Source: Megasphaera sp. UBA1696 | GTDB taxonomy: Bacteria; Bacillota; Negativicutes; Veillonellales; Megasphaeraceae | Assembly: GCA_002319965.1 (NCBI GenBank) | Contig: DCJQ01000039.1 | Coordinates: forward strand, 1 to 64,000 | Direction: 5' to 3' | Length of the DNA stretch: 64,000 bases | In this document: one piece after another, positions 52,602 to 61,874 of the stretch | How the letters are laid out: each line of letters starts with the position of its first letter | How positions within the stretch are numbered: position 1 is the stretch's first letter | The notes under the pieces: model-generated | What the model saw: the letters and a program-made list of their open reading frames with translations, nothing else | What the model was told of the DNA's origin: nothing | Databases searched by the model: none | Program-made: the position numbers and the translations under genes

Positions 52602-52642
52602 TCAAAAGACCTCCCCTACCATTCAATCACAATCACAAAAGA

Positions 52643-52713
52643 AAAGAGCCTTCGTCTCTCCCGTCTCCTCTTGACCGACAAAAGGATGTATCTCAGCGTG
52701 GCGAAGGCTCTTT
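52643..52713 (-). promoter_or_regulatory. Long-loop hairpin between transporter gene and rhaM
   Basis: AAAGAGCCTTCG and CGAAGGCTCTTT pair over 12 bp around a loop of about 47 nt, followed by TTTTCTTTT on the minus strand. It could be a partial terminator lowering rhaM expression or an RNA-processing site. Confidence 0.55.
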
Positions 52714-52753
52714 CTATCGCATACGTTAAAAATCAAACCTCATTCAGACTTCG

Positions 52754-54106
52754 TTACTTTCCTACGGGATGCATCGTATGGAGATTGGATTCGACCGGTT
52801 TGACAAACCAGCCATTTTCATCAATTTCATGATCATAGCGCTGTTTCGTGATTTCATCAAGGGTCAGGCCGCGGGCATCGGAACCAAAGAATGTACCGGC
52901 AACCCAGCTGATAAATACGAATCCGATCATGATCATAGCGGCGACCTGGAAACCGACCGTTTCCATCAGGATGGGAACGAGGAACCCCCAAACAGCGGCG
53001 GAGAAACGCGTGACAAAGAAGGTGAAGCCTTGTGCGGTTGCCCGATAGCGGACCGGGAAGAGCTCAGAGCTCCAAAGTTGATAGAACTGCTGCTGCATCG
53101 AGAAACCCCAGACAATGGTGAAGAAGAAGAGCATCCACATCTGCATCATGTTCGCCGGCAGGGCCCAAACGAACCAACTGATGACACCGAGACCGGAAAA
53201 AATGCCAAATACCTTGCGGCGATTAAATTTATCACCCGTATACATAAAGATGAACGTCGTCAAGATGCAGACGGCAAAGTTCAACGCCGTCAAGAACAAA
53301 GACATGGCGTTCGAGAGCTTGCCGAGGTGTTCGTAAACATAAGGCATGAAGAACCCATTCGTACTGGCTGCGAGATTCCAGAGCGTATAAACGGCACAGA
53401 GCATGACCACCGTTTTGAGGCAGGTACCGTGAAGGATATCCCCATAATGGACCTTACGAACTTTAATGCCTTTTGCCGCAAGTTCCTGTTCGCGTTTGTG
53501 GGCTTCTGTCCATTCCGTCGATTCGGGCATCTTCAAACGCTGATACCAAATCCAGCCGGCAACGACGATCAAGTGGGCAAAGATGATACGGTTGCCGAGA
53601 AGGCCGAACATAGAATTGAGCGGAATGGATGCCAGAAAGACGACAACCGGGCCGAGCATCCAAGCAACCTGGGCTGAACCGCAGTGTTTGGCACGATTTT
53701 TCGACGGCGCTTCTTCCGCAATAAAGGTCCATGAAGCGACGACATCGGCACCGACCATTAAGCCGACAATGACGTAGCCGAGCAGGAACAAGGGATAGTT
53801 CGTTGCCAGGCAAATCATTGCCACGCCGATCATATAAAATAGAAGTGCGTAGTTATAAACGAATTTACGGCCATACTTATCACAAATCTTACCACCGATC
53901 AGCGCCCCGATAGCAGCCCCGCCTGTATTCGAGGACAGCGCGGCCAGAAGGCCCATCTGTACACTGCTCATACCGAGATAGCCTTGCCACATCGACAGTC
54001 CGGAAGCCCCTGCTACGATTGAACCGGCATCGATATAACTGATGAGCCCGGCAATCAAAGTCTTTTTCCAAGCAGACATCTCGTAATCGACTTTTACACC
54101 TAACAT
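52754..54106 (-). CDS. MFS sugar transporter, probable L-rhamnose uptake
   Basis: A 450-residue major facilitator of the sugar-porter type with twelve predicted spans. GGKICDKYGRKFVYNYALLFYMIG is the loop 2-3 motif (D-x-x-G-R-K/R), and VGADVVASWTFIAEEAPSKNRA resembles the sugar-porter PESPR-like region. It lies between rhaD and rhaM, so rhamnose (or rhamnose-containing oligosaccharide) is the likely substrate. It does not look like the E. coli RhaT family. Starts behind GGGAGG. Confidence 0.82.
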   Translation of the reverse strand: MLGVKVDYEMSAWKKTLIAGLISYIDAGSIVAGASGLSMWQGYLGMSSVQMGLLAALSSNTGGAAIGALIGGKICDKYGRKFVYNYALLFYMIGVAMICLATNYPLFLLGYVIVGLMVGADVVASWTFIAEEAPSKNRAKHCGSAQVAWMLGPVVVFLASIPLNSMFGLLGNRIIFAHLIVVAGWIWYQRLKMPESTEWTEAHKREQELAAKGIKVRKVHYGDILHGTCLKTVVMLCAVYTLWNLAASTNGFFMPYVYEHLGKLSNAMSLFLTALNFAVCILTTFIFMYTGDKFNRRKVFGIFSGLGVISWFVWALPANMMQMWMLFFFTIVWGFSMQQQFYQLWSSELFPVRYRATAQGFTFFVTRFSAAVWGFLVPILMETVGFQVAAMIMIGFVFISWVAGTFFGSDARGLTLDEITKQRYDHEIDENGWFVKPVESNLHTMHPVGK

Positions 54107-54133
54107 AGCCTTTTCCTCCCTTTATAAAAATGA

Positions 54134-54952
54134 TTAATCCAATAACTCCGTATTCAAATCAATATGGAAATCCTTGGCAAGCTGTATAAAGCCCTCCCGA
54201 GGAATCGTCTGTTTTTTACCGCCCATCGATAAGACTTTGACACAAATTTCCGAGGCTTTTTCAACCGTATCCATGAGGCCGAAGGCTTCATCAAAGGTAT
54301 CGCCGCAAACGAACAGGCCATGATGTGCCCAGACGACGACGCGGTATTTCTCCATAAGTTTGACCGATGCATCGGCAATTTCCTTGCCGCCCGGTACCAT
54401 CCAGGGCACGACGCCGATACCTTCGGGGAAGATGACGGGATCTTCCGTGGCCATTTCCCAAAGCTCACGAGTGAATTCCTTATCCTTCAGAGGCAGGACA
54501 AAAGTCAGGGCAATGAGATTCGTCGGGTGTGCGTGATAAATGATGCGGTTCGTCCCGTTCGTCATCTTTTTCTTCAGTTCATGAGCTGCCAGATGTGTCG
54601 GCAGTTCACTGGTAGGCCGTCCTCCATGGACCAGGCCCCAAACAATGCCATAATGCTCGCCTTTTTCGTCAATCTTTATGAGGGCCGTGTTTTCTTCCGG
54701 TGCCAGGGAGACATTGCGCATATATTTGCCGCTTCCCGTAACCAGGAAATATTCCCCGGCAAGTCCCGGAACGGTATTGCCGATGGGTTGCCATTCCTTC
54801 ACTTCGTGCAGCGATTCTTTGACGGCGTCGACTTCTTCTGTTTTGACACGATACGTCAAATTGCCGCCGTTTCGTTCATGCCAGCCTTTCTGAAATGCAT
54901 CTGCCGTCAGGCGCTGAAAGCCTTCCATAAATTTTGAATCTTTGATATCCAT
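54134..54952 (-). CDS. rhaD: Rhamnulose-1-phosphate aldolase
   Basis: A 272-residue class II aldolase cleaving L-rhamnulose-1-phosphate to dihydroxyacetone phosphate and L-lactaldehyde. It has HERNGGNLTYRV at the N-terminus, IIYHAHPTNLIALTF (two zinc His) and VVWAHHGLFVCGDTFDEAFGLMDTVEKA (third zinc His). Length matches E. coli RhaD (274). It lies 27 nt upstream of the transporter gene and 36 nt after rhaA. Confidence 0.95.
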   Translation of the reverse strand: MDIKDSKFMEGFQRLTADAFQKGWHERNGGNLTYRVKTEEVDAVKESLHEVKEWQPIGNTVPGLAGEYFLVTGSGKYMRNVSLAPEENTALIKIDEKGEHYGIVWGLVHGGRPTSELPTHLAAHELKKKMTNGTNRIIYHAHPTNLIALTFVLPLKDKEFTRELWEMATEDPVIFPEGIGVVPWMVPGGKEIADASVKLMEKYRVVVWAHHGLFVCGDTFDEAFGLMDTVEKASEICVKVLSMGGKKQTIPREGFIQLAKDFHIDLNTELLD

Positions 54953-54988
54953 GATATACTCCTTCTTTATTTCAACGTATAATTTCTC

Positions 54989-56224
54989 TTATCGCTTAGA
55001 CAGAACGTCCTTTTCGTAATCCGTAATGACGGAGTACCACTGGCCGTCAACAGGAACCTCGTTGCGTTTGCAGAACTCAGCCCAGACATCGCCAAAGGGC
55101 AAGGTCTTCATTTCTTCCAGCTGCTGCAGGACACGCGTGAAGTCCGCGGAATCCTGGGCTTCTTTAAGATGCCGGTTCGGCGTCAAGAGGCCGTAGAGCA
55201 AAGCTTTCTGCATGTTGCGCATGCCGATAACCCAAGCGGCAATACGGTTGATGCTGGCATCGAAGAAGTCAAGGCCGATGAATACCTTGTCGAGGGCATT
55301 ACAGCGGACGAGCTCCGTTGCCAATTCCTTGAGTTCATCATCGAACTTGATAACATGGTCGCTGTCCCAGCGAACCGGACGGCTGACATGGAGGGCCAAA
55401 CTGTCGTTAAAGAGCAGCATCGAGGAAATCTTATCGGAAACGACTTCTGTCGGATGATAATGACCCGTATCCAGGAGACACATAATGCCATTCTTCGCGG
55501 CGTAATTCATATAAAATTCATGAGAGCCTACGGTGTACGACTCAACGCCGATGCCGAAAACTTTTCCTTCTACCGCGTCGGCGATGTTCTTACGGTCATA
55601 TTTGACGGAAAGGATTTCATCAAGAGATTCTTTGAGGTGCTGACGAGGTCCCAAGCGGTCAGCCGGCACATCCTTTGTCCCATCAGGGATCCAGATGTCA
55701 TCAAGAGCCGTGATGCCGAGTTCTTCACCAAAGTAGTTGGCAATCTTCCGGCAAGCTTTGCCATGAGCAATCCAGAAATCGCGAATATCCTTATCCGGGC
55801 TGGAAAGGGTCATGTTGTTTTTAACATTCCGGTGGCTGAAGAAGGTCGGGTTGAAATCAAGGCCGATCCCCTCTTCTTTTGCAAAGTCAACCCAAGCCTT
55901 GAAATGTTTCGGTTCGAGCTGATCACGGTCAATATTTTCATCGGTGATCCGGTACGAAGCATGCAGGTTCAGTTTGTGCTTCGCCGGAATCAGAGAATAA
56001 GCCTTTTTGATATCCTGCATGAGTTCTTCCGGATTGCGTGCACGGCCCGGATAATTACCCGTCGCCGCAATGCCGCCGGTCAGTGCGTCCGAATCAAATC
56101 CTAAGACATCGTCGCCCTGCCAACAATGCATGGAAATACGTACATCTTGCAGTTTCTTTAAGGCATTTTCTACATCCACACCAATAGCTGCATAAGTTTC
56201 TTTTGCTTCTTCAAATCTCGACAT
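54989..56224 (-). CDS. rhaA: L-rhamnose isomerase
   Basis: A 411-residue enzyme converting L-rhamnose to L-rhamnulose. RISMHCWQGDDVLGFD near the N-terminus, IGLDFNPTFFSHRNVKNNMTLSSPD, and the metal-binding DTGHYHPTEVVSDKISSML and RWDSDHVIKFDDELKEL segments are all diagnostic. Second gene of rhaB-rhaA-rhaD, 106 nt after rhaB. Confidence 0.96.
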   Translation of the reverse strand: MSRFEEAKETYAAIGVDVENALKKLQDVRISMHCWQGDDVLGFDSDALTGGIAATGNYPGRARNPEELMQDIKKAYSLIPAKHKLNLHASYRITDENIDRDQLEPKHFKAWVDFAKEEGIGLDFNPTFFSHRNVKNNMTLSSPDKDIRDFWIAHGKACRKIANYFGEELGITALDDIWIPDGTKDVPADRLGPRQHLKESLDEILSVKYDRKNIADAVEGKVFGIGVESYTVGSHEFYMNYAAKNGIMCLLDTGHYHPTEVVSDKISSMLLFNDSLALHVSRPVRWDSDHVIKFDDELKELATELVRCNALDKVFIGLDFFDASINRIAAWVIGMRNMQKALLYGLLTPNRHLKEAQDSADFTRVLQQLEEMKTLPFGDVWAEFCKRNEVPVDGQWYSVITDYEKDVLSKR

Positions 56225-56330
56225 GATGAAAACCTCCTATAAATCCTGTAACTTTGAGGTGACGTACATCACCTGATATATAATATTTATAAATTCCAAC
56301 AGGTTAATCATCCCGCCGGGGAGACGGGAA

Positions 56331-57749
56331 TTACTCGAATGGAGTTTCGATGCGCTTCACATCGAAGGACTTGGCTACGACCCGGCGCGCTTCCTTTAGA
56401 TCTTCAAAGACCTTAGCACGCAGCATCTGAGCCATGATATTGCCGATAGCCGTGGCTTCTACCGGCCCGGCATAAACCGTTTTTCCCGTCGCCTCTGCCA
56501 GCATCCGATTCAAGAATTTATCCTGACAGCCGCCGCCGACGACATGAATCGTATCGTACGTACGGCCCGTGACTTCCTCGATTTCGGCGACGGTCTTGGC
56601 ATAGCAGTTTGCCAAACTCCGGTAGACACAATACAAGAGCTCACATTCCGTTTCCGGTTTTTCCTGATTCGTTCTTTCGCAATAATCCTGCAGTGCTTTT
56701 ATCATACTGTCCGGAGCGAGGAAAGCGCTGTCATTGACATCAACGGCAGACGTGAAATAGCGGCCGATATGGGCGAGTTCGTAAAGTTCGTCAAAGGTGT
56801 ACGGATGCTTAAACTCGCGGCGCAGATTCTGCATCATCCACATCCCCATAATGTTCTTGAGGTAGCGATATCGGTAATGGTATCCGCCTTCATTCGTGAA
56901 ATTATGTATGCGGCTCATTTCGGTACAGTCCGGAATCAGGCGTTCAATTCCCATGAGCGACCAGGTTCCCGAACTCAGATAAATGCTGTCATCCGAATTC
57001 GTCGGGACTGCCATGACGGCCGAACCTGTATCGTGGGTGGCCGGAAGGACGACATCGGTCGTGAAGCCCACGCATGCTTCCATTTCTTTTGAAAGAGGTC
57101 CAACCAGCGTCTTTGGCATATGGATGGCACCAAAAATTTTTGTCGGCAGGCCCAACATGTTGAGAAGTTCAAAATCCCAATCCTGTGTTTTTGTGTTAAT
57201 TAGTTGTGATGTTGTTGAATTGGTGTATTCATTCATAGCAATTCCCGTCAATCGATAATTAAGATATTCCGGAATCATCAGGAAACGCTCCGCCTTATCC
57301 AGTACTTCCGGTGTTTCTTTTTTGATCGCCATTAAGTGATAGATGGTGTTAATCATCATTTTCTGAATGCCATTGCGACTGTAAAGATCCGCTTCGGAAA
57401 TCGTCTTATAAACTTCCTCATCCATCCCTTTTGTGCGTCCGTCGCGATAGGCAACCGTATCGCCGATGACATGGCCGTTCTTATCGAGGAGAACAAAATC
57501 AACACCCCAGGTATCAATGCCGACACTCTCGGGAATGCGGTCAAGTTCTTTACATTTCTTAAGCCCTTCAACGACCTCATGAAAGAGATGCTCAAGATCC
57601 CAACAAAGATGGTCATGCTGTTTTACCAGCTTATTCTCGAATCGGTAAATTTCCTCAATGCGAATCCTTCCTTTATCAACCCAGCCAAGGATATGCCGAC
57701 CGCTCGAAGCGCCGATATCCACCGCCAAATAATACTTTATGTCTGACAT
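56331..57749 (-). CDS. rhaB: Rhamnulokinase
   Basis: A 472-residue FGGY kinase phosphorylating L-rhamnulose at O1. The N-terminus YLAVDIGASSGRHILGWVD has the phosphate-binding DIGASSGR loop of RhaB; VGIDTWGVDFVLLDKNGH, PATHDTGSAVMAVPT and IHVVGGGCQDKFLNRMLAEATG follow. First gene of the rhamnose operon. The promoter lies about 90 nt upstream. Confidence 0.95.
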   Translation of the reverse strand: MSDIKYYLAVDIGASSGRHILGWVDKGRIRIEEIYRFENKLVKQHDHLCWDLEHLFHEVVEGLKKCKELDRIPESVGIDTWGVDFVLLDKNGHVIGDTVAYRDGRTKGMDEEVYKTISEADLYSRNGIQKMMINTIYHLMAIKKETPEVLDKAERFLMIPEYLNYRLTGIAMNEYTNSTTSQLINTKTQDWDFELLNMLGLPTKIFGAIHMPKTLVGPLSKEMEACVGFTTDVVLPATHDTGSAVMAVPTNSDDSIYLSSGTWSLMGIERLIPDCTEMSRIHNFTNEGGYHYRYRYLKNIMGMWMMQNLRREFKHPYTFDELYELAHIGRYFTSAVDVNDSAFLAPDSMIKALQDYCERTNQEKPETECELLYCVYRSLANCYAKTVAEIEEVTGRTYDTIHVVGGGCQDKFLNRMLAEATGKTVYAGPVEATAIGNIMAQMLRAKVFEDLKEARRVVAKSFDVKRIETPFE

Positions 57750-57837
57750 ACGCCCATTTCCTTTCCCATCAATAAACCACTTTCATTTTTCTTGTTTTCC
57801 TTTATTGTTCTTCGTTTACTTGGTTTTTACAATAACT

Positions 57838-57866
57838 ATACTACATTTAAACTATGTAAAAGTCAA
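57838..57866 (-). promoter_or_regulatory. Promoter of the rhamnose operon with an internal palindrome
   Basis: TTGACT at 57866-57861 and TAGTAT at 57843-57838 on the minus strand, 17-nt spacer. The spacer contains ACATAGTTTAAATGT, an imperfect palindrome (TACAT...ATGTA on the plus strand) that could bind the DeoR-type repressor. Confidence 0.6.
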
Positions 57867-58127
57867 CATTTTTTCTTTTTTCATATGTTTTTATTTTTGT
57901 TATGCATTAAAAGCAAGACATAAAGCTCTTTCAATAATATTCTTTATATATTAATAGCGGATTTCCAAAAAAATGGTCTGGTTTCAACAAGAAAGATGAC
58001 GTTGATAGGATCGCTCCCCCAACATCGGGCAACGTTTTCAGTCCCCAAAAACGATGGAGAAAAAAGGCTTTATATAGCATGTAAGAAATCCCCCCTGCCC
58101 ATTCGCCCGGCACGATACAACGCAAAA
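57867..58127. other. Intergenic region between the rhamnose and putative apiose operons
   Basis: About 260 nt, AT-rich from 57867 to 57960. No credible gene; short frames here lack ribosome binding sites. No clear second promoter or repeat was found. Confidence 0.4.
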
Positions 58128-58171
58128 AACCTCCGAAAGTTAGATTTTTATAATTCTAACTTTCGGAGGTT
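58128..58171. terminator. Perfect 17-bp hairpin terminator after the pyranase gene
   Basis: AACCTCCGAAAGTTAGA and its exact complement enclose a 10-nt loop. T6 follows on the minus strand, where it ends the five-gene sugar operon. Confidence 0.88.
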
Positions 58172-58210
58172 CTTTAGACTTATCGGTTCCTGAAGTTTGT
58201 TATATCGTCA

Positions 58211-58606
58211 TCAAAAGCAGACACCGGCCTGCAGAATGACATTGGGATAGTAGGAAAATTCGCCGGTCCGTACGGCAAATTTGACGTGTGCCGATTCTTT
58301 CTTTAAATCCACATGGGGAATAAAGTCTTCTTCGGCACCTTTTAAGGTATCCCGCAGGTGTGCTAAGATCTCGGGATTCGTTTCTTTGATTTCTTCGGCA
58401 AGGGTATATTTTTCGACGACGATTTCATCCATAATGGCGTCGAATACTTGACGGAAGGTCGGTACGCCGCCGACGACGGCCAGATCAATGATGGGGATGC
58501 CGACGGGAATGGGCATACCGGCATCACAGAGGAGGAATCGATCTTTATGGCCCAAGGCGGCTAAGGCGCCGGCCAGTTGGCCATGGATAATGCCTTTTTT
58601 CTTCAT
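58211..58606 (-). CDS. rbsD: RbsD-family sugar pyranase/mutarotase
   Basis: A 131-residue RbsD/FucU-family protein. MKKKGIIHGQLAGALAALGHKD, LLCDAGMPIP (the catalytic His/Asp region), GVPTFRQVFDAI and the C-terminal RTGEFSYYPNVILQAGV match D-ribose pyranase closely. RbsD converts between ring forms of an aldose. It is the last gene of an operon with a FucI-family isomerase, split transketolase and FGGY kinase, so here it probably acts on the sugar that operon uses, not necessarily ribose. No ribokinase or ribose ABC transporter is present. The start at MKKKGII follows AAGGACG. Confidence 0.85.
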   Translation of the reverse strand: MKKKGIIHGQLAGALAALGHKDRFLLCDAGMPIPVGIPIIDLAVVGGVPTFRQVFDAIMDEIVVEKYTLAEEIKETNPEILAHLRDTLKGAEEDFIPHVDLKKESAHVKFAVRTGEFSYYPNVILQAGVCF

Positions 58607-58635
58607 GAAAACACGTCCTTTCGTAACGTATGCAA

Positions 58636-60132
58636 TCAGGCTCCTTGGTGAGTCACAGCTAAGGTCTGAGAGATGGCCTTTTGCCACCCGGCTATTAATT
58701 CACGGCGTCGGTCCCCTGCCATGGACGGCTCATAAGAACCCCCTTTCAGTTCCTTGAACAAGGCGTCCTTATCATAGAGACCGACGGCAAGGCCGGCAGC
58801 ATAAGCGGCGCCGATGGCGGAAAGCTCGGCTGCGTCCGGTACCTCGACGGGGCAACCCAGAAGATCCGTTTGAAACTGCATGAGGTAGGCATTTTTCGTA
58901 GGGCCGCCGTCAACGCGAAGGGACGGCAGTTTGTACCCCGACTCCTGCTGCATCAGCGTCGTTACGTCGTTAATCTGATAGGCAATAGCATCGAGGACGG
59001 CGCGGACCATTTCTTTTTTCCCGGTCACGCGGGTAACGCCCGTATAAAGGCCCGTCGCCTGACTTTCCCAATACGGAGCGCCGAGACCCGTAAAGGCCGG
59101 CACGAAATAGCTACGGTCTTTCGGATTGGCGGCCTTGGCTAAGGCCATCGTTTCTTCCGGCGATTGGATAAGCTGTAAATCGTCTTTGAGCCAGGTAATG
59201 GCCGCTCCCGTATAGTTGATGTTGCCTTCAAGGACGTAGGTGGCCTTCCCCGACAGGCTCCAAGCCAGAGACGTTACCAAACCGTGCTGACTGTACACGG
59301 GCTTATCGCCGATATTCATCATAACCGAAGAACCGGTACCGTACGTAGCCTTGGCCATTCCCGGATGATGGCAGGCTTGGCCGAATAAGGCCGCATGAGA
59401 ATCGCCGAAGACGGCATGGATGGGAACGGCTTCCGGTAAGATACCGTCGAAATCCGTCCGTCCGTAAAGGCCGTTAGAGTCGGTTACTTCCGGTAACGCA
59501 TTCCGGTCGATTCCGAAAGCGCGGCAGACATCGTCCGACCAAGTCAGACGATTGATGTCAAAGAGCTGGGTCCGCGAAGCATTGGAAAAATCGGTGCGGA
59601 ATACCTGCCCCTTGGTCATACAGTAGACGAGCCAGCTGTCCATGGTCCCCATACAGAGCTTGCCTTCGGTCATAAGTTCCCCGGCGCCTTCGACGTGGCG
59701 CAGAATCCAGGCCAATTTAGCTGCTGAAAAATAGGGTGACAAGGGCAGTCCCGTCATATTTTTAATCAAAGAGTCCAGGCCTTTGCGGCGAAGTTCTTCA
59801 CAAATCGCCGCGCCCCGCGCACACTGCCAGACGATGGCCCGATAGACGGGCTTTCCGGTCTGACGATGCCAGGCCATCGCCGTTTCACGCTGATTACTGA
59901 GGCCGACAGCCTTGATATTCCGAGCGTCGATATCCGTTTTATCCAGCATATCGCGTACTAAATCCTTCAAACGACGCCAGATTTCATCGGGATCGTGTTC
60001 GACCCAGCCTTTTTCGTCAATATACTGCTTATGGGACTTGGCCGCCTTATAGCAGATGGTCCCGGTATCGTCGAAGAGCAGCACTTTGGTGCCCTGTGTG
60101 CTCTGATCGATGCCGAGGATGTAGGACTTCAT
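58636..60132 (-). CDS. FGGY kinase of glycerol-kinase type, possible apulose kinase
   Basis: A 498-residue kinase. YILGIDQSTQGTKVLLFDDTG is the FGGY phosphate loop, GWVEHDPDEIWRRL and GLSNQRETAMAWHRQTGKPVYRAIVWQC are strongly GlpK-like, and FGDSHAALFGQACHHPGMAKATYGTGSSVMMN and RVDGGPTKNAYLMQFQTDLLG complete the fold. Glycerol kinase itself is possible, but the operon holds no glycerol gene. Next to a FucI-type isomerase and a split transketolase, a ketose kinase such as apulose kinase fits better; apulose is a branched ketose with glycerol-like ends. The start at MKSYIL follows AGGAG. Only one base separates it from the transketolase stop. Confidence 0.8.
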   Translation of the reverse strand: MKSYILGIDQSTQGTKVLLFDDTGTICYKAAKSHKQYIDEKGWVEHDPDEIWRRLKDLVRDMLDKTDIDARNIKAVGLSNQRETAMAWHRQTGKPVYRAIVWQCARGAAICEELRRKGLDSLIKNMTGLPLSPYFSAAKLAWILRHVEGAGELMTEGKLCMGTMDSWLVYCMTKGQVFRTDFSNASRTQLFDINRLTWSDDVCRAFGIDRNALPEVTDSNGLYGRTDFDGILPEAVPIHAVFGDSHAALFGQACHHPGMAKATYGTGSSVMMNIGDKPVYSQHGLVTSLAWSLSGKATYVLEGNINYTGAAITWLKDDLQLIQSPEETMALAKAANPKDRSYFVPAFTGLGAPYWESQATGLYTGVTRVTGKKEMVRAVLDAIAYQINDVTTLMQQESGYKLPSLRVDGGPTKNAYLMQFQTDLLGCPVEVPDAAELSAIGAAYAAGLAVGLYDKDALFKELKGGSYEPSMAGDRRRELIAGWQKAISQTLAVTHQGA

Positions 60133-60133
60133 A

Positions 60134-61060
60134 TCAAAGCAGCTCCTTGGCAGCTTTGACGATACCTTCAGCATCGAGTCCATAATGATGGAAGATATCA
60201 GCCGAGTTCCCCGTGACGACCGGCGCATCGGGCAGGGTCAGACTGCGGACTTTCGTCGGATATTCCGCAGCCGTAAGTTGGGCGACCATAGCACCGAGGC
60301 CACCGTAGGGGGAATGTTCTTCGACGGTTAAGATTGCCTTCGTTTCCTTGGCAGCTTTGAGAACCGCTTCCGTATCGAGGGGCTTCAAGCAGTACATGTC
60401 GAGGACGCGGACTGATTTTCCTTCTGCAGCCAACGTTTCTGCCGCTTTCTTCGCTTCATAGACCAATTCCCCGCAGGCAATGATGGTAAGTTCCGTCCCG
60501 TCTTGCACGGTAACGGCCTTATCCATGGTAAAGTCGAGTTTGCCGTCGGCATAGACGTCTTCAACAGCATTGCGGCCGATGCGAATATAAGCCGGTTCGG
60601 AATCGCTTACGAATTCTTTCATCAAAGCTTCTGCCAAATACTGGTCACTCGGAAAATAAACGCGAAGGCCCGGGATGGAGCCCATGGTGGCAATATCCGT
60701 CGCCGAATGATGGGTCATGCCCAGAGCGCCGTAGCTGACGCCGCCGCTGATGCCGATGAGTTTGACATTGGTATGGGAATAAGCCACGTCGACCTTAGCC
60801 TGTTCCATGCTGCGCGTCGAGAGGAAGCTTGCCGGCGATACGGCAAAGGGGCGCTTGCCGGCCGATGCCAACCCGGCACTGATACCGACCAGGTTCTGTT
60901 CGGCAATGCCGACTTCTACGAATTGGCCGCTGTGTTCTTCGGCATAGGGGTCGAGGGCGCCGGAGCCGCGGGAGTCACTGCAAAGGACAACGATATCTTT
61001 ATTTACCTTGGCTTCCTCACTGAGGAATTCTGCGATTACTTTCTTAATGGCTTTGCTCAT
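60134..61060 (-). CDS. Transketolase, C-terminal subunit (possible apulose-4-phosphate transketolase B)
   Basis: A 308-residue protein corresponding to the pyrimidine-binding and C-terminal domains of transketolase. GIAEQNLVGISAGLASAGKRPF carries the catalytic Glu that activates thiamine diphosphate; GGVSYGALGMTHHSATDIATMGSIPGL and VLTVEEHSPYGGLGAMV follow. It pairs with the adjacent N-terminal subunit; the ATG overlaps that gene's stop by 4 nt. Split transketolases of this type serve ordinary pentose phosphate metabolism in some bacteria and the D-apiose pathway (AptA/AptB) in others. Confidence 0.88.
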   Translation of the reverse strand: MSKAIKKVIAEFLSEEAKVNKDIVVLCSDSRGSGALDPYAEEHSGQFVEVGIAEQNLVGISAGLASAGKRPFAVSPASFLSTRSMEQAKVDVAYSHTNVKLIGISGGVSYGALGMTHHSATDIATMGSIPGLRVYFPSDQYLAEALMKEFVSDSEPAYIRIGRNAVEDVYADGKLDFTMDKAVTVQDGTELTIIACGELVYEAKKAAETLAAEGKSVRVLDMYCLKPLDTEAVLKAAKETKAILTVEEHSPYGGLGAMVAQLTAAEYPTKVRSLTLPDAPVVTGNSADIFHHYGLDAEGIVKAAKELL

Positions 61061-61872
61061 AATGCTGCCTTCCTTTCGTCGAGTTCCTGAATAGCTGCTG
61101 CAACCTGATCTGCCGTGGGTACTTTGTGATGCCAGCCGGCTTGATTTTCCATAAAGGAGACGCCGCATCCCTTCGTCGTATTGGCGATGATGACCGTCGG
61201 TTTGCCCTTAGTGCGTTTCGCAAGGTCCACGGCGGCATCGATGGCATCCATGTCATTGCCGGGAATGGACAAGACGTTCCAGCCAAAGGAAGCCCACCGT
61301 GCTTCAGCACTGTCCTGGGCCATGACGTCTTCCGTCGTACCGGAAATCTGGAGGCGGTTGCGGTCGACAAAGACCGTGAGGTTGTCGAGACCGTACTGAG
61401 GACCGGCCATGGCCCCTTCCCAAACGGAACCTTCATCACATTCGCCGTCGCCTAAGACGACGTAAGTACGATAGGGGCGGTTATCCATCTTGGCTGCCAA
61501 GGCCATGCCGATGGCAATGGAAAGGCCGTGACCCAAAGAGCCGCTGTTGACTTCGATACCGGCAATCTTGTTGTTGGGATGGCCGATGAATTTCGACAAA
61601 TACTGAGAATAAGACTGGAGTTCTTCTTTGGAGAAGAATCCTTTGTCAGCCAGGATGGTGTAAAGAGCCTCTACACAATGGCCCTTACTGAGGACAAAGC
61701 GGTCGCGGTCCGGATCGTCTACCTTGTCGGGGCCGACGTTCATCTGTTTGTAATACAAGTCAACCAAGATGTCTGTAACGCTGAGGTCGCCGCCAATGTG
61801 GCCCGTTCCGGCGTGGTGAATCAGAGTGACGATATCTTTTCGGATATCAATTGCTTTTGCGCGAAGATCCAT
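61057..61872 (-). CDS. Transketolase, N-terminal subunit (possible apulose-4-phosphate transketolase A)
   Basis: A 271-residue thiamine-diphosphate-binding half. HHAGTGHIGGDLSVTDILVDLYY, SKGHCVEALYTIL and SGSLGHGLSIAIGMALA are substrate-phosphate and cofactor contacts; GDGECDEGSVWEGAMAG and DRNRLQ form the diphosphate/metal motif. It is full length for a split subunit. Second gene of the operon, 2 nt after the isomerase, with the C-terminal half overlapping its stop. Confidence 0.9.
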   Translation of the reverse strand: MDLRAKAIDIRKDIVTLIHHAGTGHIGGDLSVTDILVDLYYKQMNVGPDKVDDPDRDRFVLSKGHCVEALYTILADKGFFSKEELQSYSQYLSKFIGHPNNKIAGIEVNSGSLGHGLSIAIGMALAAKMDNRPYRTYVVLGDGECDEGSVWEGAMAGPQYGLDNLTVFVDRNRLQISGTTEDVMAQDSAEARWASFGWNVLSIPGNDMDAIDAAVDLAKRTKGKPTVIIANTTKGCGVSFMENQAGWHHKVPTADQVAAAIQELDERKAAL

Positions 61873-61874
61873 TT

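Noticed and set aside
58211..58606. L-fucose mutarotase (FucU) or ribose operon assignment
   Set aside because: The sequence is closer to RbsD than to FucU in its C-terminal RTGE...NVILQAGV block, but no ribokinase or ribose transporter is present, so neither a fucose nor a ribose pathway is supported by context.
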